In this document: piece after piece, positions 10,401-20,177 of the stretch
Numbering within the stretch: position 1 is the stretch's first letter
Layout: each line of letters begins with the position of its first letter
Assembly (NCBI GenBank): GCA_900617975.1
Contig: UZAE01000635.1
Location: 1 to 20,256 of the forward strand
Source of the DNA: Rodentolepis nana
Taxonomy: Eukaryota > Platyhelminthes > Cestoda > Cyclophyllidea > Hymenolepididae
Reading direction: 5' to 3'
Length of the DNA stretch: 20,256 nt
Made by a program: the position numbers and the translations under genes
The notes under the pieces: generated by a model
Seen by the model: the letters and a program-made list of their open reading frames with translations, nothing else
Told to the model about the DNA's origin: nothing
Database searches by the model: none

Positions 10401-12003
10401 ATCCAAACTCGTGCGGTAAATCCGGTTCACCGGTAGCATCATTTCCGGGCCGATAAGGAACCATTTCATCTAGAAGCAGCAGTCTATTAAAAACGACAAC
10501 ATATCGAAATTAAATAGTGAAAATTGTTTCAAAGAACCTCCGCTATAATAAATTCATGCGATCATGTATCACCTTGCTAATTTATTCATCACTAAAATAC
10601 CGATTATTTGGGTAGTAAATTGAAGTTACATAGGCGCAAAAAGTTCAAATTGGTAGATGCGAATGCACGCATTAATCAACTATTTTAGTGCAAAATGGCT
10701 TACCGACATGCAGACGAGTATAAACCACCGCCCTATGAAATCAATACCCGAAATTCCCACTCAGGAAACTATAAATGAATTGAGTACCTTGTAGGACTCA
10801 CTCCTGTGCATTCTAATTGCCAGCTCAATAGGCTCTTGAAAACACAATGGAGTTCCCTCTACTTCCTATAGCCTCTTAATCAACTGCTCTTCTCCTCTCA
10901 CATTTCGACCCTCAATTTTCTCACTTAAGAAAACATCAAGTTTACAAAGTGACATCCAGGGTCTAATTTGGACGGAATCCCCAAGTAACTTTAGATGACC
11001 GTATTTAATTTTGTCTTAGCTCCTAGTTCTTAAGGCATAAATGTCTCATAATAAGCAGCACCAGTTAAAATTTACGTGGAAAGCATTGGCTGACTAGAAT
11101 TAATATGAAATGGTATTTTATATCAATTGGTGTGGGATAGACTTACCTCCACGTGGTGCAGCTTTGGCAACGTTTACTCATACGGCAAAAAAGTCTTAAC
11201 CGGTAGTTGACTTCTCCCTTCTTACTACCATCAACCCACTGTATGTCATATTCGGCTACTTCCACAGTACTCACCTCACCTTTTTTCTACCTTCGTGTCT
11301 GTATCTTTTACATCTTTGGAACACTCTTCTGTTCCCCCCCCCCCAATCTCGACTTTTTTCCCTTCGATGTTCCTTCCCCTCTGCAAAGCCTGAAGTCAAT
11401 TAAAGGGCTAATGACAACTATCAAAACGACTGCCACTTGATATAAATAAATAAGCATCTATCCTATCTAAAACATCGAATCAGTCATTCAAATTATTAAA
11501 TTAAAAAAACACTCACAGTGAACGCAAAAGAGCTACTGTTGTCGAATCTGATTCCTTCCAGATGTCCCTCAACTGACCAGGTTGATCAAACAAATTGTGA
11601 ATTGAAATGGAAATATGATGAAGCAAGGCAATGAAAGGCGGAAGACTGAAAAGTGCTTGAATGCTGGAAATTAAATAGCAGATGCCTCGAGCATTAATAA
11701 GACCTCTCGGCTGAAGTCGATAACGCGGGCAGGGTGGAAAATCGGGATAGATAAGAGAAAGTGTTCGGGTTGAAGAGTATTTAGAATTAAGAAGTTCATT
11801 GCGGATATTTTCGATGGTTCTAAAAAGTGATAACTCAATTTCAGCAGATGAAACAGAGTTAGTGGGGGCGGGTTGAGTGTCGCCATTGTCAGAATTAGGT
11901 CGGCCTGAAAATATTATTATATGTAAATGGGAGTTAATCACTTACCATTTAATAATGATTGCTTATTTCGTTCAGCGACTGACTTTTTATTTTTACGGGT
12001 CAT
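7435..12003 (-). CDS. USP10: USP10-like ubiquitin-specific protease, six exons, complete 509-residue frame
   Basis: A cysteine protease that removes ubiquitin from substrates, probably in the cytosol. Exons on the minus strand: 12003-11946, 11904-11517, 10483-10318, 8493-8332, 8258-7865 and 7796-7435. Introns are 41, 1033, 1824, 73 and 68 bp, all GT-AG, and the phases join into one open frame. The start ATG directly follows an in-frame TAA. The Cys box GLINARGICYLISS puts the nucleophile at Cys95, with an Asn five residues before it. QQDAG (200-204) followed by QLHEEM matches the USP10 QEDAEEY region. FGG, LPPILMLQLNRF, the His box RGHYT (His422) and FDD (441-442) follow in family order. Human USP10 is about 798 residues; this protein has only about 86 before the catalytic domain, so the long N-terminal region with the G3BP-binding and PAM2-type motifs is missing. 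An AATAAA lies at 7424-7419, just after the stop. Seen: exons and motifs. Inferred: orthology and activity. Confidence 0.9.
9896..9952 (-). repeat. Short dispersed repeat, right copy, in USP10-like intron 3
   Basis: Reverse-complement partner of 7285-7340. Read on the minus strand it contains GAATTTTCCGTTTATCCGCC then CTGGGTGAATTTTT and, further on, TCCCCGGTA. Both copies are non-coding and may be fragments of an old transposon. Confidence 0.55.
11131..11453 (+). repeat. SINE-like element copy 2, inside USP10-like intron 2
   Basis: A full-length family member lying antisense to the host gene. It begins GATAGACTTACCTCCACGTG and ends in TAAATAAATAA, with a run of ten or more C near 11333-11343. 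On the gene's sense strand it brings in CACGTGGAGGTAAGTC, a good 5' splice site within the intron. No clear target-site duplication was found. Confidence 0.75.
11946..12003 (-). CDS. USP10: USP10-like exon 1 (start codon exon)
   Basis: A 58-nt exon coding for 19 residues plus one base, rich in Lys, Arg and Asn. The frame joins exon 2 across a 41-bp intron (11945-11905) that begins GTAAGTG and ends TTTTCAG. The in-frame stop immediately before the ATG supports this start. The exon is far too short to be found as an ordinary open reading frame. The assignment rests on the in-frame splice and a good donor, not on conservation of these residues. Confidence 0.8.
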
Positions 12004-13322
12004 TTAATTCAAAGAATAAGAGGTAAATACGACAAAAAACAGGAAAAACAACCAGGGGCGAAAACAACACTATCAACAGCTAGATGAAGCGCGGTGTCTG
12101 TAACCGATTGCATTCAAGGCCTTTTAATCATTCACATTATAATTATATTTAATCTCGGAATTTTACATTTTTAAATACTATGGTTTACAAATTCACAACA
12201 AGTATAAGAAACAATGTCATATGAAAACTCGTTTTATTAAAGCTTGATTCTTATTAATAAGATTTTTGGACCATTATTAAAACCCAAAAATTTCCTTATA
12301 TAGCACCTGAGTAAATGCCTAAAATTGCAATTTAATTCTTGTTTACAAATTGATTCATAAATATTACCATATTTGCATGCTTTGAATCAAGCAATCTCAA
12401 TTAAATGCATTTTCCTGAGCCTAAAATTTTGACCGTCTACTTTTTAATCAGTAATACCAATTCATTCCATTATCGCCTATTTTGATTTTGACCATTGCTT
12501 TAAAAGGTTGTCAAATTTTAAGTGAAAACTGCGATGCTATTTGAAGGAGACTAAATGTGGATCAACAAAATTTCCTCAATCCACGACGGATTTAAAATCA
12601 AGCAATATTCATATGAATCGTACATCGATATAAAAGGTAATATTTAAGGCCTTCAATGCGTATAATTTTTTGGAACCAAATATGCATGTGTCGAAAACTT
12701 TACCTGAATATGCCGAAATGAAACGAATGATATGAGGTTGATGCATAATCAACTTCAAATTGGAACAGATAGCGAATTACAACTTTTGGTTGTTGTGATT
12801 AATTTATGGTAAAAATACTTACTTTATTTTTTTCTTTCCAAATAATATAATCATAATTGTACTGAAGTATTAGAGGTTTAGATTTACAGTAAAGAGATAT
12901 AAATCGAATATTGATTGTTAAATTATAATTGGAAAGTAAGTAGTCAAAAATATTTATAGAACAAATTATATCTATTAGTTTGAGGTCCTTAAAAATTTCC
13001 ACTTTCACATTACCCAATTTTACATGGCACAACATTGGAACGTACATGCATTATTTGGAAAATTAACAATAAAATTAAAATTCCATAAGATTTAAACCCT
13101 TTTATCTCTCCATGTATTATTAGCTGACATAATGACTTTGAAAAATAAATGTGAGTGAAAACTAGAAAACATATTTATGAGCGCAAATTTTAGAATCATA
13201 TAAATAGTAAATCTATTTTAACTCCGAATTTATTGCCATTTTAAAGATATACCTTTAAATTATGTATATCATCATCTATCATCAGTTCAGCCAATTAGAC
13301 GGAGTCCTTAAATCATCAGTTT
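12004..13322. promoter_or_regulatory. Shared upstream region of the divergent USP10-like and anoctamin genes
   Basis: The two start codons face away from each other across 1319 bp. The region is strongly AT-rich and has no supported exon. It must hold the promoter of the USP10-like gene, and that of the anoctamin if its proposed start is right. No specific factor site or core promoter element can be claimed from reading alone. Confidence 0.4.
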
Positions 13323-14041
13323 ATGAGTTACGCGGGTCGTATGCAATTCGCGAAAGCCCCTTAATCCATTTCTTTAGCTTTGATTGAGATATGAATAACA
13401 AAATAAAACTTAAAAAGTTTGCCGAATTAAGTAGGTTTTACATTATCGTGTAACTCTTTTTAGTACACAACTCGCCAATATCACGCGTCAAGAAGGGTGA
13501 CGAGTCTATATTATTTAATCTTGATGGCAATGAATATTATTCTGTAAGTATTTCCAACGTATTCGATTATGACCCATATTTTATGTTATTCTTATGGTTG
13601 TACCTTATATATTTTTTTATATTAATTAAGACTTCACCGGAGATGTTCTTTCAAGATGGAAAAAGACGCATAGATTACGTTCTCGTCTTTAAATCCGGTG
13701 AAATGGATGACACTATTAAGTCAAAGCGTTATGCCTTTCTCTCTGCCCTTGCTGCACAAATGATTGAAATCGAGGTAGAGAATTGCCAAGGCGAAATTCT
13801 TGCCAAGACCGGTCCTCAAAGTGCCGGTTTCAAAGATGATGCGTCTTTCCAATTGGTGCATCCGGAATCTCCCGTTGGTGATTTAACCTCTAATGGGGAA
13901 TTTTATCGCGATGATCACGCTAATCCACTTGAAGCTGCTATTCATGCCCGTCAGGATCTCGTGTTTGTTAAACTACACGCCAGCTGGTCTACTCTCATCA
14001 GAGTCGCAGAAGTTTTACAGTTTAAAAAACCTCTTAAACAG
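13323..14041 (+). CDS. Anoctamin (TMEM16) family, N-terminal dimerisation domain, 5' part of gene
   Basis: Anoctamins are membrane proteins acting as calcium-activated chloride channels or lipid scramblases. Exons: 13323-13338, 13464-13543 and 13631-14041. Introns are 125 and 87 bp and phases fit, giving 169 residues so far. The third exon has the family signature FFQDGKRRIDYVLVF (residues 38-52) and, near its end, VFVKLHASWSTLIRVAEVL followed by KKPLK, the usual close of the cytosolic dimerisation domain. The donor CAG|GTCAGT follows. The first exon is only 16 nt. It is proposed because the ATG comes after an in-frame TAG and has a GTATGC donor in the phase needed to complete the Leu codon of the next exon. 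The transmembrane segments are not seen, so the subfamily cannot be assigned. The gene diverges from the USP10-like gene, with 1.3 kb between start codons. Confidence 0.85.
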
Positions 14042-14472
14042 GTCAGTAACTTTCCAATATTTCACCCAAGCGATATTCAAATGAGTCTATTTTGAATTAT
14101 CCTATAATTAAATTAAAAATTGTTTTATAGTCGTCTTAAGTAAAATTGTAGAGCTTCGATACCCAAATGTCCTACATTACCGTATCCTCTTCCAACGTAT
14201 TGTCCGTTTTTTTAATAATCCGAACCTAATTCCCATTGGGTTATTTGAAAATGGTTTCTAACGTGATATGGCCCAATTATTTATTCTCCTTTAATATACG
14301 TTTTGAGATGATTAATTGTACATAAGGTTTATTCTTTCTTTTCCTTATGAGTGGCAAATAGAAATAGCCGAGATGTTCATAATCGTTTGGATGAAATTTG
14401 TAAGGAATCATTGCATCTTTTAAAACTCAAACCAAATGCATTCAATATCCAAGCATTTTTACTTCTATGCAG

Positions 14473-14586
14473 TTATCTTCATCGATTAAGTTAAATCTAC
14501 CAGTCATTTCGTGCATTGACCGTAATATTGATCACTTTCCTCTCGCTGCTTTATCAAACCACGCCAATTGCAAATCCACCGGTGTT
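14473..14586 (+). CDS. Possible next anoctamin exon
   Basis: A pyrimidine-rich TTTTTACTTCTATGCAG acceptor opens a phase-0 frame, matching the phase left at 14041. The first good donor in frame (GTAAAT at 14587) gives 38 codons. The frame stays open to 14751 and has a second donor (GTAATT) near 14680. The residues do not resemble a recognised anoctamin segment, so this may be a lineage-specific insert or a chance frame. Confidence 0.3.
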
Positions 14587-14751
14587 GTAAATTCCAAGAA
14601 CATATCACCGCAACACCACTTTGCTTCAGTGCTATGGCAAGTGCCCACGTTTAAATGTGACCACGGTCACCCACGATTGGGTAATTCTCAAGGCCACATC
14701 TTTCTCCCTTTAAACAAGCCCGCTCTTCTGCGCACGACCACGTCTTCGTGA

Positions 14752-15870
14752 CACACATGCATTTATTATAACTACTTAATGTCTAGACTAAGCAAGTATT
14801 CATTCTCCCACGCTGATCGTCTGTATTATTATATTAACGAAAGAGACATAGTAGGCAATTGTTTCCAAATGGGTCACAGCTAAGCCTCGCTTACTGCTAA
14901 CATCCGAAGTGATTAATTTTTATTGATTAGACACGGAAGGGATTGCCGGTAAGATCAAAACGCCGAGTCTAGTCCTGCTTGTCGTGATCACTCTTTTTCG
15001 CTTTTCCTGTTTTAATTGCGAGTGTGTCTTCTTAAACTGTCTTTACCTTACGTGTTGACATGACAATTAGCATGTATTTGCTTTTAGTACATTCTCGAAA
15101 GTTGGCATGCCTATCGCAACTTTACACGCTCAATAAATTTTAAACTATGTCTCCTTCTTTATGCCAAAAAAAAACTTTTTTTTAAACTGAGGCTCCTTTA
15201 CCTTATACTAATTTGGTCTATCGAATTTGAGGTTTTCTCTTGTTCACTAACCATCTTTAATCGTTGAACATGCCTAAACACTTTGTTCTTTTCTGAAATT
15301 CACTTGTGTTTTCGGTTTATAATTGAATTTCATTTCAGAGGCCTTTAAGCTCCATGACTGTGGGTAACTTGTGATGATAGATGGCATTTTAACTACTCTT
15401 GTCTGAAATCAATGGATGCCAGAATAAATTGTATTACCATCTTTTATAAGGAGTCGATAACACTCGCTATAATCCATGTTTAAAACTTACCAGAAAGGCC
15501 ATAATTGCTTAAACAAGAGCAATTCTTACTTCTCGGGTAATTAGACGATTTCAGTGAAGGAGACAACGCCAGGGAATTCCACTGTACTTCATACAATTCA
15601 ATATTTTCTTGAACTTGAATCGGGGGGGGGTGTACTTTCTCGAGGTCAGCTTATGCCCATAAATTTTTAACACAATAATGATCTGTTGTGCTCAAACATA
15701 TCGCTGAATCGTTGCGTTTGTGAAGTTTTCATTTTTTTAAAATCCTTTTTCACATATTTGGGAATTTTCGTCTCCATTTGAAGTTAATTTGGCAAGTGGG
15801 CATCTTGGCCCCAGCTTATAAGGGAATTTTTCGATTAATTTCATACTGCCTTTAATAACACAATATTTAC
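14752..15870. other. Intron-like or intergenic DNA, nothing assigned
   Basis: No supported coding segment. A TTTTTATTGATTAG acceptor with a GTAAGA donor 18 bases later (exon would be 14931-14948) could be a micro-exon, but nothing else supports it. Confidence 0.4.
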
Positions 15871-16227
15871 TTATATATATCAAATGGCAGGCGTCTTGAT
15901 GGTTATCATTAGCCCTTTAGTTGACTTCAGACTTCACAAAGGGGAAGGAACATCAAAGTCGAGAGGGGAGGTAACAGAAGAGCGTTTCAAAGACGTAAAA
16001 GAGACAGATACAGGGGGGAACCGAAGTGTATTTCAAAGGTGTAAAAGAGACAAACACAAAGGCAGAAATAAGGTGAGGTGAGTACCGTTGAAGTGACCGA
16101 GTATGACATACAATAGGGCGATGGCATTTTGAAGTGAAAAGTCAACTGCCAGTTAATAGACTTTTTTGCCGTTTGTGTATACGTTGCCCAGGGTGCACCA
16201 CGTGGAGGTAAGTCTATCGCACACCCC
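15871..16227 (-). repeat. SINE-like element copy 3, with internal duplication
   Basis: A family member in reverse orientation: the tail (TATATATATC on the plus strand) is at the left and the GATAGACTTACC head at the right. It is longer than the others because an internal block is doubled: TTTCAAAGACGTAAAAGAGA at 15985 recurs as TTTCAAAGGTGTAAAAGAGA at 16031. Confidence 0.75.
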
Positions 16228-17129
16228 ACCTGGAATTTGTTAAACGAGAATGTCGTATTGCGTCAAAACTAGAAATCTACTTCACATGTCAATCGGGCGT
16301 CCTTAATATTTCGATGTTTCCTTAGCATTTTAACTGGTTTGAATGTATATTTGCAGTAGACTACAACACATTTTTTATTCAAATAAATAATTCACAGCAC
16401 TAAACTTAACTTCGGGCTGGGCTACGAAGTAGTGAATTCCATTGCCCAATGCTGCGATAATTGATAAAAGAGTAGATTTTGTAAGTTTGTCACCAATTTT
16501 CGAATGGAAGTTGAAAATCACCTCCTCTTAGCTTAAGGCAAGGAAAAAATTAAGCACTACGGATAAAATGTCCTTTAATGCGTTTACAATGCATCGGGGG
16601 GAGAGAGGTTTTTTTAAAGCAACTTTATCATTATCGTCAAAATTGAGTTACTAACTCGTCAATCAAAGAATGCACTAGGAATCTCTTATCGCCTTTAGAG
16701 TCTCCACAACCGATGCTTTCAGTGGATTAGCAAGTAATTTGAACACATGAATATTTTCGCTCTGTATATGCTGAATAGGAAGATCAATTGCTCAATAGCC
16801 AATGGGGTTTTAGATTAAGACGAGTTAACAAAATCCAGGCAGACCGGTAGAGCGCGCGTTGAGAACACGTCAAATAATAATTGCTTTTTTAAAAAAAACG
16901 TCGATTGCTAGAATTTCGGCAATTATTTATTAATTTCAAATAGCCTCCAGGTGCATTGGTGGCGAAAAAGGAAATTCAACATTAGAGTGGCATGTTGGCT
17001 CTAAATGATCTTTTCAGTCACCCATCAGTGGATTAGTTTCATGGCAATTTCAGATCGATGTTTCATGGTAATTAAAGTGAGTTTTCATAATTGTATTACT
17101 AATTGTACGATGGTCATTAGGCAAGTAGT
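16228..17129. other. Intron-like or intergenic DNA, nothing assigned
   Basis: AT-rich sequence with no credible exon. A GATCTTTTCAG acceptor near 17019 opens a short frame ending at GTAATT, too short to judge. Confidence 0.4.
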
Positions 17130-17152
17130 TTGTGTGTGTGTGTGTGTGTGTG
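17130..17152. repeat. (GT)n microsatellite
   Basis: An unbroken TG run of about 23 bases. It makes an open frame of repeated Cys-Val that is not a real gene. Confidence 0.95.
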
Positions 17153-17438
17153 CGGTATGGATGCTTTACTCTGGTCAACAAGTTGTGTTGGTGACTATGC
17201 AACATTTGGTGCGCGGAAGATTCTTGGAGTCCTGAAATTCTAACGAAATGCCTAATAAAATATAAAGGAAGACACTCGGTTATTAACAGTCTTTAAAGCT
17301 TCTAAAATAAAGCGTAAAAGAAAAGGTTTAAAAACAAGAGATTCATTAAAGGGCACATCTTTTGTCATCTGAAGCCATTTTCTAAAGATTGGTAATGCGT
17401 CATTGGCGTAATATGATGCATATTCAATTGCTTAGTCA

Positions 17439-17617
17439 GGTGTCACCCGATCCGCACCCATCGACGCACATTTCGCGAACAGTACGCTTTCAGTTATTTA
17501 AGAAAGAGCCAATACAATACTTAAGAGTGCAGTTTATGCATTATGATGCCACCACCACACTACACGCGTACATCTTACCCGAATTTTCGAAGGCGTCTTC
17601 TTTCAACCGGCTTGGAA
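17439..17617 (+). CDS. Possible internal exon of unknown gene
   Basis: A frame of about 60 codons, open from before a TTAGTCAG acceptor, ends at a consensus GTAAGT donor (phase 1). The peptide looks protein-like, with FQLFKKEPIQYLRVQFMHYD near the middle, and CpG and GC content are higher than nearby. It is on the anoctamin strand and could belong to that gene, but no family is recognised. Confidence 0.28.
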
Positions 17618-18381
17618 GTAAGTTTATGCAAGGTGCATTCAGTGGCTGCAAGTATTATTAGCGCACACTCTTGACGCAAATGGGACCATAGAGTTGGACA
17701 TTATTAATGAAGCATAATTTAAAAAATACTTGTACTCTTTAATTGAGTATAAGCACGTGAAATAGATGAGTTGTGGTGAATTATGATATAAAGTCGGGAA
17801 TATTTACGATTTTTAATTCTCCAAGGGATATGTCTACGTCCATGTAACATCTGAATGCTCCTAAATTCAATCTTCAGGATTTGAGTCTTGGAGAACCCCT
17901 GACCCCATTGGCCATTTAATTCAATTTAGCTCGCAGTCATGCCACTTGAACTCATTTGTAGCTTCCTATAATCTTCCCAATCAGTAATATTGGACTAGAA
18001 AATCAATTTCAACGACAGCAACATTTGTTTTGTTACCAACTTAATTTTCTCCTCATTGAAGTTTTGAAACGCACTGGAATGCACTTTCCATTTCAAATCA
18101 CTTATAGTAGAACTCTAAGTTCAAGTGCAAGGATCAATCGATTTTTAAACACTCTAAAAGTCTCTCTAAAATTGGGGGGAGGGCGGAGGGCATGAAATAA
18201 ATCTTATTTCCGTTTTTGTTTTATTTTTGTTGATGATCTACTAGTATTGAGCTTAAATTTGCTATCAAATTATTGATCTGAAATAAAACTGGTTAAGTAT
18301 ACTTAGTAGCTTTTAAGGTAAATATAGCACCACAAAATAATCTTCCAAATGGATAGAAAGAATTTTCGTCCAAATAAGCAT
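17618..18381. other. Intron-like or intergenic DNA, nothing assigned
   Basis: No open frame with coding character and no repeat recognised, apart from a G-rich patch at 18174-18190. Confidence 0.4.
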
Positions 18382-18684
18382 GACTTACCTCCACGTGGTG
18401 CACTTTGGGCAACGTATACTCATACGGCAAAAATGTCTATTAACCGGCAGTTGACTTCAAAATACCATGGCACGACTGCTTGTCATATTCGACCGCTTTC
18501 ACCGTACTCATCTTACCTTTTTCTCTGCCCTTGTGTCTGCCTCTTTTACATCTGTGAATCGCTCTTCTGTTCCCCACCCCTCGACTTTCTGCTACTTTGA
18601 TGAACCTTCCCTCTGTGAAGCCCGAAGTCAATTAAAGGGGTAATGATAGCTATCAAAACGCCTGCCATTTGAAATAAATAAATA
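18382..18684 (+). repeat. SINE-like element copy 4
   Basis: A family member starting GACTTACCTCCACGTGGTGC and ending AAATAAATAAATA. AAATAAGCA just before the head (18372) and AAATAGCA after the tail (18680) may be an imperfect target-site duplication. Confidence 0.72.
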
Positions 18685-18914
18685 GCACCCCCACTGGTCA
18701 TAGATGATTTTTTTGATTGACGGCATCATTTTGAAAAAAAAATCGTCTGATAATCTATCTAATCGAAGGCTATTTCGAGAGCGTTATTACCTAAATCGCC
18801 TTTAATGTTTTTTTTTGGTGGAATCTTTACGTATTACTTAGGACATTGGTAAGAATGGGTTTATCTGAGTGCACAGCTATTTCTTTAACACATCAGCGGT
18901 TCTATAATATCGAT

Positions 18915-18938
18915 TTATATATATATATATATATATAT
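18915..18938. repeat. (AT)n microsatellite
   Basis: A run of TA dinucleotides between repeat copies 4 and 5. Confidence 0.95.
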
Positions 18939-19123
18939 GAAGGATAGCCATCTTGGTTCGAACTTTTACGGAAAATGAGGTTTTATAAGACGCATTCGGT
19001 TGCACTTTTTCTACCCCCCTCGGAACTAACCTAATGCAAATATTTGACCTTGAGGGTAGTGTACACATCTCGATGATCATCAAATTTATCCGAAAATATA
19101 TTTCTGTAAGGAATTTTGGTTAT

Positions 19124-19417
19124 CTTATTTATTTATTTATGTCAAATGGCAGGCGTTTTGATAGTTATCATTAACCTTTTAGTTGACTTCAGGCTTCACA
19201 GAGAGGAGGAGGAATATCAAAGAGGAAAAAAAGTCGAGAGGGGGAGGGAACAGAAGAGTGTTTCAAAGACGTAAAAGAGACAGACACGGGGGCAGAGAAA
19301 AGATGAGATGAGTACTGTGAAAGTGGTGGAATATGAAATACAGTGTGGTGATGGTAGTAAGAAGTCAGAAGTCAACTGCCGGTTTATAGACATTTTTTGC
19401 GGTATGAGTATACGTTT
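19124..19417 (-). repeat. SINE-like element copy 5, head-truncated
   Basis: Reverse-oriented copy with a long TTATTTATTTATTTAT tail at the left. Similarity stops at GAGTATACGTT (19406-19417), so the last 30-40 bases of the head, including the splice-site-like part, are missing. 5' truncation is typical of target-primed insertion. Confidence 0.72.
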
Positions 19418-19959
19418 TGTTTATCTTTGCACTCCAGAAAATACGTCTTCTTTACATACATCATCTACTGTACGGGGTCATTATAGAGATCGTGACTTTG
19501 TAATTAGCATGTTGTTGTTCTTAGCGGACTCTAATTCGGTCTCGGTGCCGTATATCTGGATAGTGCAGAAACACTCATTTCTAAGCACATGGCTCGATAT
19601 AATTTCACTCTTTTCCTAGTTTAAATTATCGCGGCTATGTCTTTACAAACAGTCATTAAAACAGCGATTTCATTAGTTTTTTTTGCACATTTAAACTCCT
19701 AGAGCTCATAATCATCATCATCCATTTATTTATTTGACTTTGGTCTTTGTGTGCATCAGAAACCCCCGATTCACACAACCCGAAGTACTTAACATTCTTA
19801 AATAATAAATCACAAATTCTAGTTACTAGTTCTCACACATAGCAGTGACGAAATCACTTCCAAACTCCGAATAGGCGTGTTTGAAGTGACTTGACACACT
19901 CCGAAAATGGAAAAAAAACAACAGATTTTCTTCAATGCAACTTCTTATAATGCAATTAT
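19418..19959. other. Region between repeat copy 5 and the right-edge exon
   Basis: A plus-strand frame runs out of the repeat to 19619, but its start lies inside the repeat. The right part should hold the 3' UTR or downstream flank of the unidentified minus-strand gene. Confidence 0.35.
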
Positions 19960-20177
19960 TTAATTCACTTTATAGCTGGTACGGTAATTGTTGCTTCTGA
20001 TTTGGGTATTTGAGCGGAATTCTCTCTGCATAATCAACTGTTCTAATTCTTTCCACGGATTAGCTGTCGACAAATTTGAAATCTTTCTTTCTATCTTCGC
20101 CTGCCCATAGTGTTTGGCTTTATTGATTTGTCGATGACAATCGCACACTGATTCCATTTCAATATATTCTGCATCTG
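19960..20177 (-). CDS. Unidentified gene, probable terminal exon at the right edge
   Basis: A frame of about 72 codons ends at a TAA (19962-19960), with a likely acceptor at GTGACTAG or TAGCAG. An internal ATG (20157) could instead start a 65-residue protein. The peptide is polar and charged, with a CDCHRQINKAKHYGQAK stretch and NPWKELEQLIMQREFR that looks helical. Composition looks coding rather than random. An ATTAAA overlaps the stop and could be the polyadenylation signal. No family is recognised; the upstream exons would lie beyond the window. Confidence 0.5.

Noticed and set aside
11207..11440. 77-codon plus-strand frame
   Set aside because: Inside SINE-like copy 2; not conserved as a frame in other copies.
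18950..18965. GGTTCGAAC, resembling a tRNA B box
   Set aside because: No cloverleaf, A box or acceptor stem around it.
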